Positions 7,260-11,761 of a DNA stretch of 11,761 nt are shown here, in pieces. Source of the DNA: Spirochaetaceae bacterium (GTDB lineage Bacteria > Spirochaetota > Spirochaetia > Sphaerochaetales > Sphaerochaetaceae); NCBI GenBank assembly GCA_003454065.1, contig DMKZ01000002.1, forward strand, positions 1 to 11,761. Reading direction: 5' to 3'. How positions within the stretch are numbered: position 1 is the first letter of the stretch; every line of letters begins with the position of its first letter. The notes beneath the pieces are model-generated. The model was not told the DNA's origin. It made no database searches and was given only the letters and a program-made list of their open reading frames with translations. A program made the position numbers and the translations under genes.

Positions 7260-7404
7260 TGCGGTTGAGGTTTTTTCAAAACTCCTTTCTTCACGCTACT
7301 CGCTCTTCCGACACAAGCCGCAAGTCCTGCGGATTCCCCTCAGAGCCTGAACTGCCAGTTGTACTTTCGGCTGAAAATCCGCAATTATCTTCGAATAGCA
7401 GGCT
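7260..7404. other. Convergent spacer polA/tsaD with competing inverted repeats
   Basis: No gene is seen in these 145 bp. CCGCA (7318-7322) can pair with TGCGG (7328-7332) around a 5-base loop, while TGCGGATT (7328-7335) can instead pair perfectly over 8 bp with AATCCGCA (7376-7383). AACTGCCAGTT (7350-7360) is a near-palindrome inside the second loop. Just after polA, GAGGTTTTTTCAAAACTC (about 7267-7284) forms a weak A/T stem. None is a classic GC stem followed by a T run, so termination is likely here but the exact site is not clear. Confidence 0.45.
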
Positions 7405-8436
7405 TTAGATGCGCCCTTTGACGAATCCTTTGAAGCGATCGACTCTCGGCACGGGGCAGAGACTCATATCGGAGAATACGCCCCTTTTGAAATACTCTCC
7501 GCCGATTCCAGCAACCATAACGGCATTATCGGTGCAATATCTCAATGCGGGTATGGAAACTTGAACGCCTTCGGATTGAAGACTCATCACTTTCTCACGC
7601 AGCAGCGAATTCGCCGCGACGCCTCCTCCGACGCAAATGCGTTTGATGGAAGTATCCGAAACGGCTTGCTTGAGCTTTTTGAAAAGAATCCCGATAGCCG
7701 CTTTCTGAAACGAAGCGCATAGATTCGCAATGCTGTCTGTTTTTCCAGGCTTGAAAAACTTCGCCTTCTGATTTATCACAGCGGATTTCAATCCGCTGAA
7801 ACTCATATCGTATTTTCTATAAAGTGCGGAATCGAGTTTCGGAGAAGGAAAAGCGAAGGAATCGTCATCGCCTTCTTTGGACATGCGATCTATCAGCAAT
7901 CCGCCCGGGTAGCCGATATCATAGAACTTGGCGACCTTATCATAGACTTCGCCGGCGGCATCGTCAATGCTTGCCCCGAGTATCTCCATATTATCGAAAT
8001 CGCGCACTATCGCAATAAGGGTGTGCCCTCCTGAAACCAGCATGCCCAAATACGGATAATCAAGCGGCTGCGTCATCTGAGAGGCATACAAATGGGCCAA
8101 GACATGGTCAACGGAAATCAACGGTTTGTCCAAAGCGTACGAATACGCTTTGGCAAAGCAAACGCCGACTAAAAGCGAACCTATAAGCCCGGGTCTCGAA
8201 GTTACGGCCACGGCATCGACATCGCCGCCGTTCAATCCGCCCTTGAGCATGCAATTATGCACCACGTCGCTTATCAATTCGACATGAAGCCTTGAAGCCA
8301 ATTCCGGAACCACTCCCTTGTAGGGCACGTGCTTGGCTATTTGCGTGGCTACGACTTCGGAAACTATCGTCCTGCCGTCGCGAACCAATGCCGCTGCGCA
8401 CTCATCACATGACGACTCAATCCCCAAGATCAGCAT
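7405..8436 (-). CDS. tsaD: tRNA threonylcarbamoyladenosine transferase subunit TsaD (Gcp/Kae1 family)
   Basis: TsaD transfers the threonylcarbamoyl group from threonylcarbamoyl-AMP to A37 of ANN-decoding tRNAs, working with TsaB and TsaE, which are not in this window. At 343 residues it has normal family length. Motifs run in order: LGIESSCDECAAALV (4-18), the ATP-site loop, metal-binding H111 and H115 in VDHVLAHLY (109-117), LVSGGHT (133-139), ASIDDAAGEVYDKVA (155-169), GYPGG (175-179), SFSGLKSAV (212-220), GGGVAANSLLR (270-280) and CTDNAVM (301-307) with metal ligand D303. The usual GYPGGP ends in Leu instead of Pro here. The ATG is 21 bases after jag, preceded by a purine-rich GGATTGGAA. 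It is the last gene of the rplQ-rpmH-rnpA-yidC-jag-tsaD unit, and its substrate maker TsaC lies at 1631-2641. Confidence 0.96.
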   Translation of the reverse strand: MLILGIESSCDECAAALVRDGRTIVSEVVATQIAKHVPYKGVVPELASRLHVELISDVVHNCMLKGGLNGGDVDAVAVTSRPGLIGSLLVGVCFAKAYSYALDKPLISVDHVLAHLYASQMTQPLDYPYLGMLVSGGHTLIAIVRDFDNMEILGASIDDAAGEVYDKVAKFYDIGYPGGLLIDRMSKEGDDDSFAFPSPKLDSALYRKYDMSFSGLKSAVINQKAKFFKPGKTDSIANLCASFQKAAIGILFKKLKQAVSDTSIKRICVGGGVAANSLLREKVMSLQSEGVQVSIPALRYCTDNAVMVAGIGGEYFKRGVFSDMSLCPVPRVDRFKGFVKGRI

Positions 8437-8457
8437 ATTCCAATCCGATTGCGCTCT

Positions 8458-9165
8458 TTACGCTCTGAAAATCTTGATTCTCTTCAAAAGCCCATTGCCA
8501 TAGCTTTCGGTGGCGAGACCGCCCATATCGCCGACGGCTTTATGAACTGCCCTGCGCTCGTATGAATTCAAAGGATCGAGGAAAACGGATCTGCCGGTGC
8601 TTTTCACCTTTTTAGCCTGGGCAATGGAGTCCTTGAGAATCTTCTGCATCCTTTCCTGGCGATAATCATCCACGTCCAGAACGACTTTGATGTTCTTATC
8701 GGAATACCTTTTTAGCACATATGCGCTCGTGATTATCTGAATGGCATCCAGCCTTTCGCCCTTATATCCGATAACGAACGAGCCTTCATCGGTCTTGAGA
8801 TTAACGTTTATCTTGCCTTTATTCCCCCTGGAAACTATTTCCGAAACGAACTTCACTTCCATTTTCTCGGACAAGCCGTCGACGAACGAAATGATGTCCC
8901 TTTCCATGTCGTTTTCAGGCTTTCCGGTATCGCTTGCGGCAAATTCCTCTTCTTCCTCATCGCTTTCTTCGTCCATCGCGCGTTCAACAGGCTCGAAAGC
9001 ACTAGGATCATCCTCGCGAATCACCCTTATCCTAACCGAAGGCCTCTTGAAAAGCCCCTTTTTCGTTTCAGAAATTATTTCATATTCGAAGTCCTGGATT
9101 TTAAGTTCGTCCATGGCCTTCTGCACGGCTTCCTTTTCGGTCGCGCCATCAAATTCCATATCCAT
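8458..9165 (-). CDS. jag: RNA-binding protein Jag / KhpB (Jag-N, KH and R3H domains)
   Basis: This cytoplasmic RNA-binding protein is the usual partner gene of yidC; in Gram-positive bacteria the family (KhpB/EloR) is linked to cell elongation and post-transcriptional control. The Jag-N domain spans ~1-52 with GATEKEAVQKAMDELKI and the KKGLFKRPSVRIRV strand. A highly acidic linker follows (~62-76, a run of Glu/Asp). The KH domain (~88-165) contains the nucleic-acid loop VIGYKGERLDAIQ (131-143). The R3H domain (~167-235) has FLDPLNSYERRAVHKAV (195-211), including R204, R205 and H208, then ATESYGNGLLKRIKIF. At 235 residues the length is normal. AGGAGA (9171-9176) sits five bases before the ATG, inside the last codons of yidC, and the start is only 2 bases after the yidC stop, so the two are translationally coupled. 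Met3 is a possible alternative start. Confidence 0.95.
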   Translation of the reverse strand: MDMEFDGATEKEAVQKAMDELKIQDFEYEIISETKKGLFKRPSVRIRVIREDDPSAFEPVERAMDEESDEEEEEFAASDTGKPENDMERDIISFVDGLSEKMEVKFVSEIVSRGNKGKINVNLKTDEGSFVIGYKGERLDAIQIITSAYVLKRYSDKNIKVVLDVDDYRQERMQKILKDSIAQAKKVKSTGRSVFLDPLNSYERRAVHKAVGDMGGLATESYGNGLLKRIKIFRA

Positions 9166-9167
9166 AT

Positions 9168-11021
9168 CTATCTCCTGTTTTTCTTGTTTTTCTTAGCTTT
9201 TGGAGGAAGCACCTTGACATTCAAGCCGCCTTTGCCTCCATTCGAATCCGCAGCCGCATTCTCAGCGGCGGCCGATGCCTTGAGCTTGCTGTTCTCATAC
9301 ATCTGCTGGAGTATCGAGAAAACATTCATCACAGTCCAATACACCAACAGCCCCGACGACACGTTGTAAAGGGAAAAGAACAATATTATCGGCAAGCCGT
9401 ATATCATGAACTTCTGAAAGCCCTTCGTCTGTCCGGCAGTGTTCTGCTTTTGCGTCCACACCATGGAGAAAACCATGCTGAGACCATAGATTATAGGCAG
9501 TATGTGCACTTGATTGCCCAAAAACGGAATGCTGAACGACAGCTCATAAACCGTATCCGGCACGGAAAGATCCTCGATCCAACCGGGAATGAACATGGCT
9601 CCGCGAAGTTCGAAATGCTTATTCAAAAGCCCATACACCGCAAACAATATCGGCAATTGTATGAGCATAGGCAGCATCGATGATAACGGCGAAATGTTGT
9701 TCTTCTTATAGAGGGACATTATGGCCTGATTCTGCTTCTGCGGATCATCCTTGAACTCCTTCCTGATTTCCTCAAGGCGCGGTGCGACCTTTTGCATCGC
9801 CGCAGCCGATCTCGCACTCCTCGCATTCAAAGGATACAGCAGGATCTTTATGAAAAGCGTAAGGAAGATTATCGACACCCCCCAATTCGGAATCCAACCG
9901 TAGAATATCTTCATGATGAATTTGAGTATGTTCTGAAGCCACGGCAACGCACCGCCGCCTTCCATCGCTTTTGACAAGGACAATCCGGACAGCTTGAAAT
10001 CGTTATCCTCCTTGTAATCGAAGAGCTGAAGCTTGTCCTTGAGCTGCGGACCTATGTACGAATACACGCTATCGCTAAGTTCGACCGAACCATCCGGTGA
10101 TGGGATGAAATCGTTGTTTCTGGACAGTATCACGCTGTTGTCGTATGCGCCGCGCTTATATGCCGAAACATCGAAAGCCTCCCTGCTCTCCGGAATCATT
10201 ATCACCGAAAAATACTTTCCGGTCCACTCGAACCAATCGAACCCGTCCTTATATACGAATACGTTCTTAGATGATCCTGCAAAGTTGATTCCGCGCCTCT
10301 TCTTGTCCTTCTTTATATAGAAATTCCTCGCATCCGCCGAACTCCCCTTTTTGCTGCCGCTTGGAGCAGGACCCAAATACGGAGCGAATTCCAATGAATA
10401 GGCGTTTGATGTCAATCCGGCTAAGTCAGATGTCGAAAGCCCTGTCAGGCTGACATTTATCCTGAGCATGTATTGATTGGAAATAGCAAAAGCCTTTCGA
10501 AGCGTTACCGGCTTCCCGTTCAAAATGTAATCGCGCCTGAACACGACCGTATCCGCCGTTCTGCTTTCAACTTCGAAAACATCATCGATAGGACTATTCA
10601 AATCACCGCCCCTATAAAGCAGGAAAGCGCGTTTGTCCGGATCCGTCTTGTACAGAATTTCCAAATCCGAGCCTTTTTCCTTGTATTCATTCAGCACTAT
10701 CGAGGAAACGCTAGCTCCTTTCGAATCGAATGCGATGGTATAGACGTCGTTCTTCAGAACCACCGACTGCCTCTGCGCATTCGAATCCGATGCCACGAAC
10801 GAAGACGAATAGGCATCGCCTATGAGCCTTATGTCCGAACGTGCGACGTCGTTCGCCTTATCAGCGGGTATTTCCGCCGCAACGGCATCTCTTGCATCAC
10901 CCGTCTGCTCTGCAACGCCGGCCGCCGCTCTCTTCTGATTCCTAGCATTGACGAAATAAATGAAAAGCGGAAGTATGACTATGATGGCGACGCAACTTAT
11001 TATTATTAGTTTTCTGTTCAT
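9168..11021 (-). CDS. yidC: Membrane protein insertase YidC (diderm type with periplasmic domain)
   Basis: YidC inserts and folds inner-membrane proteins, alone or with SecYEG. I chose the ATG at 11021 (617 residues): it lies 11 bases after the rnpA stop and begins MNRKLIII, directly followed by the first membrane helix (~4-23). A GTG at 11054 would add 11 residues inside rnpA. Residues ~86-360 form the beta-rich periplasmic P1 domain of diderm YidC. The conserved core follows: NWGVSIIFLTLFIKILLYPL (379-398), a charged cytoplasmic hairpin rich in Lys/Arg/Glu, LPMLIQLPILFAVY (450-463) and further helices at ~506-522, 537-552 and 555-572. The conserved groove Arg is Lys here (K392). The C-tail is Gly/Ala-rich then strongly basic (PPKAKKNKKNRR), suited to ribosome contact. 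yidD is missing between rnpA and yidC. Confidence 0.95.
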   Translation of the reverse strand: MNRKLIIISCVAIIVILPLFIYFVNARNQKRAAAGVAEQTGDARDAVAAEIPADKANDVARSDIRLIGDAYSSSFVASDSNAQRQSVVLKNDVYTIAFDSKGASVSSIVLNEYKEKGSDLEILYKTDPDKRAFLLYRGGDLNSPIDDVFEVESRTADTVVFRRDYILNGKPVTLRKAFAISNQYMLRINVSLTGLSTSDLAGLTSNAYSLEFAPYLGPAPSGSKKGSSADARNFYIKKDKKRRGINFAGSSKNVFVYKDGFDWFEWTGKYFSVIMIPESREAFDVSAYKRGAYDNSVILSRNNDFIPSPDGSVELSDSVYSYIGPQLKDKLQLFDYKEDNDFKLSGLSLSKAMEGGGALPWLQNILKFIMKIFYGWIPNWGVSIIFLTLFIKILLYPLNARSARSAAAMQKVAPRLEEIRKEFKDDPQKQNQAIMSLYKKNNISPLSSMLPMLIQLPILFAVYGLLNKHFELRGAMFIPGWIEDLSVPDTVYELSFSIPFLGNQVHILPIIYGLSMVFSMVWTQKQNTAGQTKGFQKFMIYGLPIILFFSLYNVSSGLLVYWTVMNVFSILQQMYENSKLKASAAAENAAADSNGGKGGLNVKVLPPKAKKNKKNRR

Positions 11022-11032
11022 TTGAAACCATG

Positions 11033-11380
11033 CTACGATCTCAAGAATCCGCACTCGGCTATCACTCCCATGACGAGGTCGCGGAGTTGCGCATGCTTGA
11101 GTTCTGAAACATCTCTCTTAACAAAAAAGGCGATATCCAAACCACCCCTGATCCTATATTGATTGACCCTGAGGATTTCGGATATGCGCCTTCGTATCAA
11201 ATTGCGGCCAACGGAGCAATGAGCTTTTCTCTCCGGAACAACCAGAAACCTGCTTTCATCCTCTCCGTTGGAGCAATATCTGATCAAAATCGATTTTGAA
11301 TAATATTTCCTAGACGAAAAAATCCTTTTGATATCATCACGCTTCTTCAGCATGCGAACCCTAGTAAGGCTTCTTCTCAT
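11033..11380 (-). CDS. rnpA: Ribonuclease P protein component
   Basis: This small basic protein binds RNase P RNA and helps position pre-tRNA for 5'-leader removal. The signature [15 protein letters not shown] (the RNR motif) is clear in the second half, with a hydrophobic/basic first half ([17 protein letters not shown]). I chose the ATG at 11380 (115 residues) because [17 protein letters not shown] resembles the usual N-terminus of the family; a GTG at 11389 and an ATG at 11353 are alternatives. No strong Shine-Dalgarno sequence decides this. With the chosen start, the gene overlaps the end of rpmH by 20 bases, so translation is likely coupled. It is followed after 11 bases by yidC. Confidence 0.93.
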   Translation of the reverse strand: MRRSLTRVRMLKKRDDIKRIFSSRKYYSKSILIRYCSNGEDESRFLVVPERKAHCSVGRNLIRRRISEILRVNQYRIRGGLDIAFFVKRDVSELKHAQLRDLVMGVIAECGFLRS

Positions 11381-11528
11381 CGCTGACACTGAGCTTTTTT
11401 CTCCCTTTAGCCCTTCTTCTCTTCAAGACCAATCTCCCGCCAGGCGTAGCCATTCTTGCCCTAAAGCCGAATTTTCTGTTCCTTTTCACTTTGCTGGGAT
11501 GATACGTCCTCTTGCCTTTATTGCTCAT
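11361..11528 (-). CDS. rpmH: Large ribosomal subunit protein bL34
   Basis: The 55-residue product contains the L34 core almost unchanged: [20 protein letters not shown], followed by [25 protein letters not shown]34 is a small, very basic protein bound to 23S rRNA. Compared with the typical 44-46 residues it has a four-residue N-terminal addition before KRTYHPS and a short tail, DEKKPY. GAGGT (11534-11538) is five bases before the ATG and clearly sets the start. It lies 11 bases after rplQ and overlaps rnpA, so it belongs to the same operon. Many bacteria have dnaA upstream of rpmH; here rplQ takes that place. Confidence 0.96.
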   Translation of the reverse strand: MSNKGKRTYHPSKVKRNRKFGFRARMATPGGRLVLKRRRAKGRKKLSVSDEKKPY

Positions 11529-11539
11529 CTTCTACCTCG

Positions 11540-11761
11540 TCAATTACCTTTTTTCTGCCTGGTGACAACTTTCTCGCTCACGCCTTTGGACTGCTTGACT
11601 TTCTCGGAACCTCTTCTCTCCGAGGCTTCCTTCTTCGGCTTCGAAGCCTTCGGGCTTGCCTTGCTCTTCGCTTTCTTATCAGCCTTGGCCTTCTCTTCCT
11701 TCTGAGGTCTCTCGACAAATTCCAAAATAGCCAGCTGGGCGGAATCGTTGTTTCTATAACC
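11540..11761 (-). CDS. rplQ: Large ribosomal subunit protein bL17, C-terminal part with Lys-rich tail (partial)
   Basis: Only the last 73 residues are in the window; the gene enters from the right edge. The first 19 visible residues, GYRNNDSAQLAILEFVERP, align position for position with the end of the L17 fold (the E. coli segment begins GFRAGDNAPMAYIELV). L17 lies near the peptide exit tunnel of the large subunit. After this comes a low-complexity tail of about 54 residues made mostly of Lys, Ala, Ser and Glu. Many L17 proteins end soon after the core, although tailed versions occur in several phyla. The stop is 11 bases before rpmH. The identification rests on a short segment, but the match has no gaps. 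Confidence 0.8.
   Translation of the reverse strand, partial: GYRNNDSAQLAILEFVERPQKEEKAKADKKAKSKASPKASKPKKEASERRGSEKVKQSKGVSEKVVTRQKKGN

Noticed and set aside
10473..11009. Plus-strand open frame of 178 codons opposite yidC
   Set aside because: It is antisense to the well-identified periplasmic domain and first helix of YidC and has no recognisable domain.
11021..11054. Extended YidC start at a GTG (11054)
   Set aside because: It would add 11 residues encoded inside rnpA before an otherwise canonical N-terminal membrane helix. A GGGAG ten bases upstream leaves it possible, but the ATG at 11021 fits the family better.
1..11761. CRISPR array, transposon, phage or tRNA/rRNA genes
   Set aside because: No regularly spaced repeats, transposase motifs, terminal inverted repeats or cloverleaf-like segments were found in the short non-coding gaps.

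Overview
The window is about 11.8 kb of gene-dense bacterial chromosome with an intermediate base composition. Arg AGA/AGG and Ile ATA codons are common in every gene. YidC carries the large N-terminal periplasmic domain of diderm bacteria, yet sits beside jag, as in spirochaetes and a few other diderms. A penicillin-binding-protein homologue has lost all its catalytic motifs. Together these fit best with a spirochaete, perhaps related to Sphaerochaeta (a group reported to lack penicillin-binding proteins). The lineage is an inference, not proven by any single gene.

Left part (1-4109). A long gene on the minus strand enters from the left edge. It encodes a very acidic membrane protein of at least 498 residues with a GTG start at 1496 and a good promoter (1581-1609). 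Divergent from it is a 336-residue protein fusing a two-helix membrane anchor, with an FtsB/DivIC-like look, to a complete TsaC/YrdC domain. Convergent with that is a 436-residue class B PBP-like protein whose SxxK, SxN and KTG motifs are all gone. A 101-bp divergent promoter region (4009-4109) with overlapping, face-to-face promoters follows.

Middle part (4110-7404). A small single-pass membrane protein of unknown function and polA form a tight two-gene unit on the plus strand. PolA keeps its 5'-nuclease and polymerase sites, but its proofreading site has been lost. A 145-bp spacer with competing inverted repeats separates polA from the convergent tsaD.

Right part (7405-11761). On the minus strand, read right to left, lies one compact operon: rplQ (C-terminal part only), rpmH, rnpA, yidC, jag, tsaD. 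It combines ribosomal proteins, RNase P protein, a membrane insertase, an RNA-binding partner and the catalytic subunit for the t6A tRNA modification. yidD, often found between rnpA and yidC, is absent.

Common themes: two steps of t6A synthesis (TsaC and TsaD) lie on either side of polA, and the left part carries three membrane proteins that may be linked to the cell envelope or division. The most unusual items are the catalytically dead PBP and the membrane-tethered TsaC. No RNA genes, insertion sequences, CRISPR arrays or phage genes were seen.
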